A stretch of DNA of 64,000 nucleotides from Pectobacterium zantedeschiae (GTDB lineage: Bacteria > Pseudomonadota > Gammaproteobacteria > Enterobacterales > Enterobacteriaceae): positions 2,593,229-2,657,228 of the forward strand of contig NZ_NWTM01000001.1 in assembly GCF_004137795.1 (NCBI RefSeq), in the 5' to 3' direction. Below are positions 10,184-18,115 of the stretch, piece after piece. Below the pieces are notes generated by a model, which worked only from the letters and a program-made list of their open reading frames with translations, did no database searches and was not told where the DNA came from. Each line of letters begins with the position of its first letter. The stretch's first letter is position 1. A program made the translations under genes and the position numbers.

Positions 10184-11065
10184 TTAATCAAATACCCCGG
10201 TGGACAGATACCGATCGCCGCGATCGCAGGCGATCGCCACAATCACGCTACCGGGGTTTTCCACCGCAATCCGCAGTGCGCCAGCCACCGCACCACCAGT
10301 GCTGACACCGCAAAAAATACCTTCCTGACGCGCTAGCTGCCGCAGCGTATTTTCAGCATCCACTTGCGTCATATCCAGAATACGATCGACCAGATCGGCG
10401 CGGAAAATACCTGGCATATAGTCCGGCGTCCACCGGCGAATACCGGGAATATGGCTCCCTTCCGCAGGCTGTAGCCCTACCGTACAGATTGCCGGACTCT
10501 GCTGCTTCAGGTAGCGACTAACGCCGGAGATCGTGCCTGTTGTCCCCATACTGGAGATAAAATGCGTCAGCTTGCCCGCCGTCTGCTGCCAGATTTCTGG
10601 ACCCGTTGTGAGAAAGTGCGCCAGCGAATTATCTGGGTTATTGAACTGATCGAGCGTTTTCCCTTCTCCCGCCTGCACCATCTGTTTCGCCCGATCTCGT
10701 GCCCCTTCCATCCCCAGCTTGCGATTGACCAACACCAGTTCCGCCCCATACGCGCGCATCGCTGTCTGGCGTTCATAGCTCATGTTGTCCGGCATCAGCA
10801 GGCGCAGCCGATAACCTTTTACCGCTGCAATCATCGCCAGTGCAATACCGGTATTGCCGCTGGTCGCCTCGATCAACCTGTCGCCGGGGGTAATATCACC
10901 GCGATTTTCCGCCTGCTGGATCATAGAGAATGCAGCACGATCCTTTACTGAACCCGCAGGATTATTTCCCTCCAGTTTCAGCCAGATTTCACTCTTCAAC
11001 CCCTGCGTCATGCGCTGCAATTTCACCAGCGGGGTATTGCCAATACAGTGCTCAAGCGTTGTCAC
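10184..11065 (-). CDS. cysM: Cysteine synthase B
   Basis: This PLP enzyme makes cysteine from O-acetylserine and sulfide, or S-sulfocysteine from thiosulfate. I chose the GTG at 11065 (protein starts MTTLEHCIGNTPLVK, like E. coli) because an AGGA site precedes it. The upstream GTG at 11089 lies inside the terminator hairpin. The PLP lysine is K41 in NPAGSVKDRA, with loop TSGNTG after it. The protein ends DRYLSTGVFD, about ten residues shorter than E. coli CysM as I recall it, exactly where an ERIC element abuts. It follows cysW directly, without cysA. Confidence 0.93.
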   Translation of the reverse strand: MTTLEHCIGNTPLVKLQRMTQGLKSEIWLKLEGNNPAGSVKDRAAFSMIQQAENRGDITPGDRLIEATSGNTGIALAMIAAVKGYRLRLLMPDNMSYERQTAMRAYGAELVLVNRKLGMEGARDRAKQMVQAGEGKTLDQFNNPDNSLAHFLTTGPEIWQQTAGKLTHFISSMGTTGTISGVSRYLKQQSPAICTVGLQPAEGSHIPGIRRWTPDYMPGIFRADLVDRILDMTQVDAENTLRQLARQEGIFCGVSTGGAVAGALRIAVENPGSVIVAIACDRGDRYLSTGVFD

Positions 11066-11077
11066 AAGTTGAGTCCT

Positions 11078-11103
11078 AAAAAAACTCACGCGAGCAGCGT
11101 GAG
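11078..11103 (-). terminator. Terminator/attenuator between cysW and cysM
   Basis: Read on the minus strand, the stem CTCACGC/GCGTGAG with a five-base loop is followed by seven T's. The T run leads straight into the cysM ribosome binding site (AGGA). Readthrough or a separate promoter must therefore feed cysM. Confidence 0.85.
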
Positions 11104-11114
11104 TGGGATAAAAG

Positions 11115-11981
11115 TTAGTGTTTGTTCATTTGCCGTTTTACACGCCATTGAATGGCGCTTTTGATAAATAGCGTCAGTATCGCCATCACGGTTAATAGTG
11201 CCGCAGCGGTAAACGCCCCCACGCTGTTATAATCTTGATGCAGCAATTCAACCTGCAACGGAAGCGTGTAGGTTTCGCCACGAATTGAGCCAGAAACCAC
11301 AGATACCGCGCCAAACTCGCCGATCGCTCGAGCATTGGTAAGCACCACGCCATAAAGCAGCGCCCAACGAATATTCGGCAATGTCACCTTATAGAACACC
11401 TGCCAGCCTGACGCACCGAGCAGCACGGCAGCTTCTTCCTCCTGACTGCCCTGGCTCATCATTACCGGAACCAGTTCCCTGACCACAAACGGACAGGTTA
11501 CGAATATCGTCACCAGTGCAATGCCCGGCCAGGCAAACATCAACTGTAGCCCCTGCTCGTCCAGCCAACCGCCAACCGGGCCGTTGGTGCTGTAAAAAAG
11601 TAGATACAGTAACCCCGCCACCACTGGCGAAACGGCAAAAGGAATGTCGATCAGCGTGAGCAACAGCTGCCGCCCCGGAAACTGAAAGCGTGTGACCAGC
11701 CACGCCAACAGCGTGCCAAAGACCAGATTCACTGGTACGACGATCGCGACCACCAGCAGCGTGAGGCCGATCGCATGCAGCATGTCAGGATCGCTCAAGT
11801 TACGCCAGACGCCGCCCAGACCGTGCGATAGCGCAGCGGCAAAAATTGATACCAAGGGGATGACCAGCATGATGAGCGATAATATCACGCCCAGCGCAAT
11901 CAACGCCGCTTTCGCCCAGTTGCGCGCCTGCCGCACAGGATGAGGTTCGCGCTGTTGCTTCACGTCAGGAATTTCCGCCAT
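11115..11981 (-). CDS. cysW: Sulfate/thiosulfate ABC transporter permease CysW
   Basis: This is one of the two inner-membrane permeases of the CysPUWA sulfate/thiosulfate importer. The 288 residues have about six TM helices and a cytoplasmic EAA-type loop (EEEAAVLLGASGWQVFYKVT) that should dock on the ATPase. Its ATG overlaps the cysU stop by one base (TAATG). The usual partner ATPase gene cysA, normally next, is absent here: a terminator and cysM follow instead. Confidence 0.95.
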   Translation of the reverse strand: MAEIPDVKQQREPHPVRQARNWAKAALIALGVILSLIMLVIPLVSIFAAALSHGLGGVWRNLSDPDMLHAIGLTLLVVAIVVPVNLVFGTLLAWLVTRFQFPGRQLLLTLIDIPFAVSPVVAGLLYLLFYSTNGPVGGWLDEQGLQLMFAWPGIALVTIFVTCPFVVRELVPVMMSQGSQEEEAAVLLGASGWQVFYKVTLPNIRWALLYGVVLTNARAIGEFGAVSVVSGSIRGETYTLPLQVELLHQDYNSVGAFTAAALLTVMAILTLFIKSAIQWRVKRQMNKH

Positions 11982-12835
11982 TACACGCTCCGGGTCCGTT
12001 GACCAAAACGGCTTTGCAGTACGTTGACAGCAAACAGTATCAGCAAGGAAACGGCTAACACGACGGAGGCAATCGCACTGGCAGCAGGGAAGTCAAATTC
12101 CTGTAAGCGAATAAAAATCATCAGCGAAACGACTTCCGTCTGCCAGGCAATATTCCCCGCAATAAAGATAACCGCACCAAACTCGCCCAGACTGCGGGCA
12201 AACGACAGCGCAGTGCCCGTTAATAGCGCCGGGGTTAATTCCGGTAAAATGACGTAGCGAAAACACTGCCAGCGGTTCGCCCCCAGCGTCTGCGCTGCCT
12301 CTTCGTATTCCGGCCCCAGATCTTCCAACACTGGTTGAACGGTGCGTACCACAAAAGGAATGCTGGTGAACGCCATCGCGACCGTGATCCCAAGCCAGGT
12401 ATAGGACACCTTGATGCCGTACTCAGCAAGCCATGCGCCATACCAGCCAGTCGTGGAAAACAATGCAGCCAGCGTCAGCCCCGCCACAGCGGTAGGGAGC
12501 GCAAAGGGTAGATCCATCAAGCCATCCAACAGAGCACGACCGGGAAAACGATAGCGCGTCAGAATCCACGCCATTAGCAGGCCAAACCCCGCATTAAACA
12601 CCGTTGCCAGCCCCGCAGCCAAGAGCGTCACTTTATAGGCCGCCACCACCTGCGGATTAGAGATCACCGCCCAGTACTGCGACCAACTCATTTCAGAGAG
12701 TTGCATCACTAACGCACTTAAGGGCAGTAACAGAATCAGACAGACGAACAGAAGACTGCTGCCCAGACTCAGCGCGAATCCCGGCAGCACCCGTTTACTG
12801 GAACCAGAAAAGAGGTTACCCGACCCCAAAGACAT
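11981..12835 (-). CDS. cysU: Sulfate/thiosulfate ABC transporter permease CysU (CysT)
   Basis: This is the second permease of the sulfate/thiosulfate importer, with 284 residues and about six TM helices. The EAA loop is EEAAQTLGANRWQCFRYVIL. It overlaps cysP by one base (TAATG) and cysW in the same way, so the three genes are translationally coupled. Family knowledge puts the operon under CysB with N-acetylserine as inducer. Confidence 0.95.
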   Translation of the reverse strand: MSLGSGNLFSGSSKRVLPGFALSLGSSLLFVCLILLLPLSALVMQLSEMSWSQYWAVISNPQVVAAYKVTLLAAGLATVFNAGFGLLMAWILTRYRFPGRALLDGLMDLPFALPTAVAGLTLAALFSTTGWYGAWLAEYGIKVSYTWLGITVAMAFTSIPFVVRTVQPVLEDLGPEYEEAAQTLGANRWQCFRYVILPELTPALLTGTALSFARSLGEFGAVIFIAGNIAWQTEVVSLMIFIRLQEFDFPAASAIASVVLAVSLLILFAVNVLQSRFGQRTRSV

Positions 12836-13863
12836 TACTGACGACCAGCCGCCAGCAGTTTATCCAGTTCACCACCCGTGTCGAAATGGGTTTTCATCAC
12901 CTGTGGCCACGACCCAAACTGATCTTCCACCCGAAATAAGGTGGTTTCTAGGAAACGAGATTTTAGTGTTTGCGCCAGCTCTGGGTTATTCACGCGGTAG
13001 TAAAAATCGGTGATAACTTTCTGTGCTTCCGGCGTATAAAGGTAATTAAGATAGGCTTTTGCCGCCTGCTCCGTGCCATTCTTCTCGACATTCTTATCAA
13101 TCCACGCCACCGGGAATTCCGCCAGTACGTTAACCTTCGGGACGATCACCTCGTAATTCTCAGCACCGTACTGGTTACGAATGTTATTCACCTCGGATTC
13201 AAAGCTGATCAGCACATCGCCCAACTGACGCTCCACAAACGTGGTCGTTGCGCCGCGACCGCCGGTATCAAATACCGCGACGTTCGCCAGAAAACGCGTT
13301 ATCCACGCGCGGGTTTTCGCCTCATCGCCACCGTTGGCTTTACTGGTCGCTCCCCAGGCTGCCAAATAGGTATAACGGGCATTACCGGAAGTTTTCGGAT
13401 TCGGGAAAATTAGCTTCACATCATCACGCACCAGATCGTTCCAGTCGTGAATCCCTTTTGGATTGCCTTTGCGAACCAGAAAGGCCATGGTTGAGTAGAA
13501 CGGAGAACTGTTATTCGGTAAACGCGCCTGCCAATCAGCAGGAATCAACTGGCCGCGATCGTGTAGGATCTGGACGTCCGTCACCTGATTATACGTCACG
13601 ACATCAGCCTTCAGACCTTGCAGAATAGCCAGCGCCTGCTTAGATGAACCGGCATGCGACTGTTTGATCGTCAGCGGATCGTTGGGGTGCTGCGCCAACC
13701 ACTGCTTTTCAAAACCGGGATTGAGCGCAACAAATAGCTCACGAGACACATCATAAGAGCTGTTCAGCAGCTCGGTAGCAGAGACTGCGCTCTGTCCGCC
13801 CAGCAGTAATGACAGCGCCAAAGAACCCTTCACCAGCCAGCCTTTCACCTGTACTTGATTCAT
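12835..13863 (-). CDS. cysP: Periplasmic thiosulfate/sulfate-binding protein CysP
   Basis: This is the substrate-binding protein for sulfate and thiosulfate import. An N-terminal signal peptide (about 1-29, ending SAVSA before TELLNSSYD) is followed by a Sbp-type fold, 342 residues in total, close to the family's 338. Motifs such as SHAGSSKQA and [17 protein letters not shown] match the ligand-binding loops of CysP/Sbp. It is the first gene of the cys operon. An ERIC with insert lies between it and the AT-rich region where the promoter is expected. Confidence 0.95.
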   Translation of the reverse strand: MNQVQVKGWLVKGSLALSLLLGGQSAVSATELLNSSYDVSRELFVALNPGFEKQWLAQHPNDPLTIKQSHAGSSKQALAILQGLKADVVTYNQVTDVQILHDRGQLIPADWQARLPNNSSPFYSTMAFLVRKGNPKGIHDWNDLVRDDVKLIFPNPKTSGNARYTYLAAWGATSKANGGDEAKTRAWITRFLANVAVFDTGGRGATTTFVERQLGDVLISFESEVNNIRNQYGAENYEVIVPKVNVLAEFPVAWIDKNVEKNGTEQAAKAYLNYLYTPEAQKVITDFYYRVNNPELAQTLKSRFLETTLFRVEDQFGSWPQVMKTHFDTGGELDKLLAAGRQ

Positions 13864-13924
13864 CTTATTTCCTGCCAGAGTTAGAGCCTATTCGATAGGC
13901 CTTGTTATGGGGGCCGTTTTTGCA

Positions 13925-14120
13925 TATACCCTAAATAATTCGAGTTGCGTGACAAAACGTGAGCGTTTTGAACAACGCTCTGCGTTGACCCTTTAGGGCA
14001 AGGCCTATTTATGGCCTTGTAACGCGGCAACTGAGCTAATTCCCAGGAGCTTACTTAGGTAAGTGACTGGGGTGAGTAAGGGCAGCCAACGCACAAGCAG
14101 CTTGAAGTATGACGGGTATA
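13925..14120 (+). repeat. ERIC element with a hairpin-array insert
   Basis: This 196-base copy has the same architecture as the one at 9987: ERIC ends, core CCCAGGAGCTTACTTAGGTA, and an insert of about 70 bases after GAGTTGCGTG. Its hairpins (CAAAACG/CGTTTTG, CAACGC/GCGTTG with a changed loop, CCCT/AGGG, AAGGCC/GGCCTT) differ in stem sequence from the 9987 copy. It lies in the cysP upstream region. Confidence 0.88.
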
Positions 14121-14308
14121 AAATGCACTTGTCAGCGCAACTCAGTGTAGGGGGAAGTCGTGGTTAACATATAACCTTTATATATAATATTTCGGAGTTT
14201 TTAAGCGCTAAATGGCATAACACCACGGCAAGAGATAATAGGAAGAAAGAGAAGAGATAGAAGAAGAAATTACGGCAGGATAGCTGATGAAAGAAAGCGG
14301 AAAGAACC
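14121..14308 (-). promoter_or_regulatory. AT-rich region, probable cysP promoter/CysB region
   Basis: The TA-rich block at about 14165-14195 (AACCTTTATATATAATATTT) is the only promoter-like sequence upstream of cysP other than the ERIC itself. If the promoter is here, the ERIC would be transcribed as part of the cysP leader. I cannot place CysB sites. Confidence 0.35.
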
Positions 14309-14332
14309 GATGCCTGCACGGATACAGGCATC
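14309..14332 (-). terminator. Hairpin downstream of yfeX
   Basis: A perfect eight-base stem GATGCCTG/CAGGCATC with an eight-base loop lies just after the yfeX stop. The T tract is weak, so it is a likely but not classical terminator. Confidence 0.6.
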
Positions 14333-14350
14333 AGGAAAACACGTTGGATC

Positions 14351-15250
14351 TTACAGCGACAAAAGCTGATCCAGAGACGGTGCGAAGAAGTAGCTGCCGC
14401 TGACAGCACGCGTAAAGCGCAGCATGTCATCACGTTTGCCGTCACGATCGCCGAACATACTCAGCAACTGCTGCTCGATGTTGTGCAGACGTGCGCAGTA
14501 AGCGACGAAGTAAAGTCCATTCTTCCCGCTAGCCGTGCCATAAGGCAGGCTCTGACGCAGGATTTTCAGCCCCTTGCCGTCCTCCTTTAAATCCACGCGG
14601 CTAAGATGCGACGTCACAGGGCGCTCGTCGGATGACAGCTCCTCATTGTCCTGCTTCGTACGCCCAATCATCTGTTCCTGCTGTTCGACGCTAATGCGCT
14701 GTAACTGCTTCAGATTGTGTTCCCAACGCTGGGTAAACACGTAGCTACCGCCGGCATCCGGCTGTCCTTCAGGAATAATCGCCACAGCGTGGCGGGCATC
14801 CCCCTGCGGGTTTTCCGTACCGTCGATAAAGCCGCTTAAATCGCGATCTTCCACCCAGCGGAAACCGTGAGTCTCTTCTTCAATACGAATCGCGTTACCA
14901 AACGCAGCCAGCGCGGCCTGAGCTAGCGTGAAATTGACATCATGGCGGAGCGATTGAATATGGATCAACAGATCGCGCTGCGTGGCAGGTGCAAGCCCGT
15001 TACCCAGCGGCGTAAACGGCTTCAGTTCTGCCGCGCTGTGATTACAGTCCAGATCGCGCCAGACATCGTTACCAAACGCCAGTACAGCACCTAATCCCGC
15101 ATCGGGATACTGCTGCTGCAAATCTTGTAACGTCTGACAGAATTTTTTGCATCCCTGCCGGATAGCATCAAACTCTCCCTGAATCATCGCTTCCATAAAA
15201 ATGGCAAAACGGCGGTGTTCCAATAAAATACCGCTTTGAATTGGTGTCAT
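14351..15250 (-). CDS. yfeX: Dye-decolorizing (DyP-type) heme peroxidase YfeX
   Basis: YfeX is a cytoplasmic heme peroxidase of the DyP family, reported to act on porphyrinogens and possibly in heme-iron handling. The 299-residue length is the same as E. coli YfeX. The DyP signature GXXDG is G140-FID-G144 with catalytic Asp143, and the proximal heme ligand is H215 in [10 protein letters not shown]. It sits between cysP and yfeY as in E. coli. An iron role would fit the neighbouring fus and iutA genes, but that is inference. Confidence 0.95.
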   Translation of the reverse strand: MTPIQSGILLEHRRFAIFMEAMIQGEFDAIRQGCKKFCQTLQDLQQQYPDAGLGAVLAFGNDVWRDLDCNHSAAELKPFTPLGNGLAPATQRDLLIHIQSLRHDVNFTLAQAALAAFGNAIRIEEETHGFRWVEDRDLSGFIDGTENPQGDARHAVAIIPEGQPDAGGSYVFTQRWEHNLKQLQRISVEQQEQMIGRTKQDNEELSSDERPVTSHLSRVDLKEDGKGLKILRQSLPYGTASGKNGLYFVAYCARLHNIEQQLLSMFGDRDGKRDDMLRFTRAVSGSYFFAPSLDQLLSL

Positions 15251-15415
15251 TTCTGCTTCCTCAAACGTCAGTTTTTTCTTTTGTTGTTATGAGTGACTAC
15301 GGTAGTGATGCCGAATACGGCTGCCGAAAAAAATCAGGCGGCGCGGGTATCATACCGGAAGCCGCCTGACTTTTACTTTGCGTAAAAACAAATTAGTACT
15401 TTACGTAAAAACGAA

Positions 15416-16015
15416 TTAGCTTCGCGCCTGCGCATGCCACACGATTTTGCTCACTGTCCAGGTTTTCAGGATATCGTCAGGCGGCATTAACCCTTCTGGG
15501 CCGCCCCACTCACCGGAATAGACATAGCTAACATGCGTACTCTGCGGCGCAGCACACTCAACGCTCCGTGCATCGTCACCCTGCCCCAATTGGCAGGATT
15601 CAAACGCTTTGCTGTAAGTCTTACTAAAAACGTCACCGATTTTCACACCACTAGCGCTATCAATCGCCGGATCCATGACTTCAACTTTACGCACGCTGCC
15701 CTTCGGTTGACCGCTAATGACCATTTTCACGTCTTTGCCGTCCAGTGCCTGATAAAACGCAACCAGTTGACCGTTGGATGTCCCCATTCCGCTACGCAGT
15801 TGATAACTGCCATCCAGCGCGTTCTGTAACGCCCCTTCGGACAACGGAGTACCCGCATTGATACCGCCGACGCCTGCATCGGTGACCTGTAATGTACTGC
15901 CGAACCAATTAAACGGCGACAGGCTAGACCAGGAAAAATTGGAAAGCGTGCTGCATCCGGCCAGCAACAGCGGTAAACCCAGCACCAGCGATAAACCCAG
16001 CGGGCGAAAATTCAT
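15416..16015 (-). CDS. yfeY: YfeY-like lipoprotein (DUF1131)
   Basis: This is a predicted outer-membrane or periplasmic lipoprotein of 199 residues. The signal peptide ends in lipobox LLAGC, with the lipidated Cys21. The family (RpoE-regulated lipoprotein) has no defined function. A GAGGAG site precedes the ATG. It sits upstream of yfeX on the same strand, as in E. coli. I could not see a convincing sigma-E promoter upstream. Confidence 0.9.
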   Translation of the reverse strand: MNFRPLGLSLVLGLPLLLAGCSTLSNFSWSSLSPFNWFGSTLQVTDAGVGGINAGTPLSEGALQNALDGSYQLRSGMGTSNGQLVAFYQALDGKDVKMVISGQPKGSVRKVEVMDPAIDSASGVKIGDVFSKTYSKAFESCQLGQGDDARSVECAAPQSTHVSYVYSGEWGGPEGLMPPDDILKTWTVSKIVWHAQARS

Positions 16016-16441
16016 AGCATGTACTCCTCAAGATTGAACGGCTTCTATCGTCAACCACCATAGCAAGATGGGGGTTGGAGTCTGCAAGAGACGAAAAGTG
16101 CCGTAAAAGACGGGATAATCTTGTGAGGGATTATAAAGGGCATACGGAAAGAAACATACCAGAACGACAGACAAAGGCCGCAGAGTGCGGGAGTAACGGA
16201 TAGATAGTAAAGTCGCTGTAAACACGTCCATCCATGTGCGCTCGGCTTGCGCAGATATGAATCTCATCCCTGAGATTCACCCTTGCAGGGCCGTCGTAAG
16301 CGACGTTCAAAAGCGTTCCTGACGCGTTTGTCCATGGCGCAAACGCTTTACTCTTCTATTCCGTTACTCCCGTTTTCATTCGTCGCATAGGTTTATCAAC
16401 AGTCTGAGGCCTCCCGAGAATCGGAAGACCTGCGGACAACA
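16016..16441. other. Intergenic region between fusD and yfeY
   Basis: This 426-base stretch holds no gene I can support. A 79-codon reading frame on the minus strand (16028-16267) has no family resemblance. An imperfect hairpin (GGCCTCCCGA/TCGGAAGACC) at 16410-16432 lies just past the fusD end and may help terminate the fus operon. Confidence 0.5.
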
Positions 16442-18115
16442 TCAACTACGCTGTAAGGCAAAATCCGTTAAGTCATAACGATGCGGGAACAGATCGTCCA
16501 GCTCCGTCTGGTGCGTAATCGCTACCACGGTGCACATCGGCAGCGCCAGCTTGACCAGTGCCAAAAGCTGTCTGGCAGAATCGTGATCCAGATTGCTGGT
16601 CGCTTCGTCCAGATAGAGCGTATCCGGCTTGGCAATCAGCGCACGGGCAAAGGCAACACGCTGCCGCTCACCGCCGGAGAATACCCGATCCCAGTTCAGC
16701 TGTTCACTCAAACGATCGCGCCACGCACTCAGCCCGACGCTATCCAGCGTCTGACGCAGCATCTCGCTGTCGGCCAACGGCGGATGTGGATAGCAGAGAA
16801 TCTCAGCCAGCGTACCCTGTCCCAAATAGCTTTGCTGCGGTAACAGCAAGCTATGGCCTTCAAGCGACTGCCAGCGGCCATCATAATACGGCCACAGACC
16901 ATTTAGCGTACGCAACAGCGTGGATTTCCCCAACCCGCTGCGGCCTGAAAGTTTACTCCAGCTACCGGCCTCACAGCTCAGCGCCACATTTTGCAACAGC
17001 GGAGAACCCTGTGGCGTAGTAAAGGACAGTTGCTCAATACGCAAATCCTGCCCTACTGGTGCGTCAGCCTGTTCAGACTGATGACGTTTGATTTCTTCTT
17101 TGAACTGGCTAAGACGCGCCATACTGGCGGACAAAATCACCAACTCCTTGTACTTATGAATAAACCAGCTCAGCGCACCATGTACTTGCGCAAACGCCCC
17201 GCGGATCTGCATCAACCCGCCCAGCGTTACTGTTTTACTCAGGAAAGCAGGCAAAGCGGCAAAGATCGGCACAATCTGGCTTACACGCATATAGCCTGTG
17301 GTGAAGAAGCCCAGATTACGCTCGGCATTCATAAAACGCCCCCAGTTCGACACGATGGCAGAGAAATGCCGCTGAAGATGGCTTTTCTCTTGCGCTTCGC
17401 CGCCGTACAGCGCGATTTGCTCGGCGTTATCATGCTTACGCAGCAGCGCTGCACGGAAATCGGCCTCTGCCTTTTGCTTTTCATAATTAATATTATGCAG
17501 ACGCTTCCCGACCACATGCGTAATCAGGCTGCCGAGCAGCGTATACAGAATAGCGATCCAGACCAGATAACCTTTGATTACCCACTCCTCACCGAACAAC
17601 GTAAAGCGCTGAACGCCCGATAATCCCCACAGAATGACGACGAAAGAGAACAAGCGTGCCGTCACGATCAAAAACTCGACGACCAGGCTAACGGCTTTGT
17701 CGACGAAAAGGTTGATATCTTCAGCGATACGCTGGTCTGGGTTATCAATCTTGCCTGCAACTGACATGCGATAAAATGCGCGTTTCGCGAGCCAGCTATC
17801 CACCATCTCTGCGGTCAACGCGCTGCGCCAGCGGATAATCAGCAATTTGGTAAACCATTCCTGATACACGATCGATCCAATATAGAGCAGGATGTAAATA
17901 CCGTATTCTTTCATCAGAGACAGCAGCAAACTACTGTCGAATGCACCTAACGCGTCATAAAACGTTTTACTCCACTCGTTTAACAACACGTTGAGATAGA
18001 CGATCATCCCACCCATCCCGATAGTGATGAACAAGAGCAACCAGGCCTGCCAGCTTCGTTTACCGCCCCAAAAGGGACGGCAGAGATCGACAAATTGAGC
18101 CGTCATCTTTTTCAC
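16442..18115 (-). CDS. fusD: FusD, SbmA/YddA-type ABC transporter (ATPase-permease fusion)
   Basis: This inner-membrane ABC protein has a BacA/SbmA-like membrane domain (about 1-330, several TM helices) and a C-terminal ATPase with Walker A GRSGLGKST, signature FSGGERQR and Walker B LYLDEATSNLD. The 557 residues and layout match YddA and the FusD of Pectobacterium, proposed to take up products of ferredoxin digestion. The GTG start at 18115 overlaps the fusC stop by four bases (GTGA), so it is translationally coupled. An alternative ATG lies nine bases later. Substrate not shown. Confidence 0.88.
   Translation of the reverse strand: MKKMTAQFVDLCRPFWGGKRSWQAWLLLFITIGMGGMIVYLNVLLNEWSKTFYDALGAFDSSLLLSLMKEYGIYILLYIGSIVYQEWFTKLLIIRWRSALTAEMVDSWLAKRAFYRMSVAGKIDNPDQRIAEDINLFVDKAVSLVVEFLIVTARLFSFVVILWGLSGVQRFTLFGEEWVIKGYLVWIAILYTLLGSLITHVVGKRLHNINYEKQKAEADFRAALLRKHDNAEQIALYGGEAQEKSHLQRHFSAIVSNWGRFMNAERNLGFFTTGYMRVSQIVPIFAALPAFLSKTVTLGGLMQIRGAFAQVHGALSWFIHKYKELVILSASMARLSQFKEEIKRHQSEQADAPVGQDLRIEQLSFTTPQGSPLLQNVALSCEAGSWSKLSGRSGLGKSTLLRTLNGLWPYYDGRWQSLEGHSLLLPQQSYLGQGTLAEILCYPHPPLADSEMLRQTLDSVGLSAWRDRLSEQLNWDRVFSGGERQRVAFARALIAKPDTLYLDEATSNLDHDSARQLLALVKLALPMCTVVAITHQTELDDLFPHRYDLTDFALQRS

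Noticed and set aside
11066-11089. Upstream GTG start for cysM
   Set aside because: This GTG lies in the terminator stem. The GTG at 11065 has an AGGA site and aligns with E. coli CysM.
16028-16267. 79-codon minus-strand frame upstream of yfeY
   Set aside because: No ribosome binding site or family resemblance; a leader of yfeY is the simpler reading.
16991-17623. 210-codon plus-strand frame opposite fusD
   Set aside because: It is antisense to a clear ABC transporter, has no family resemblance and is composed of residues expected from reverse reading.
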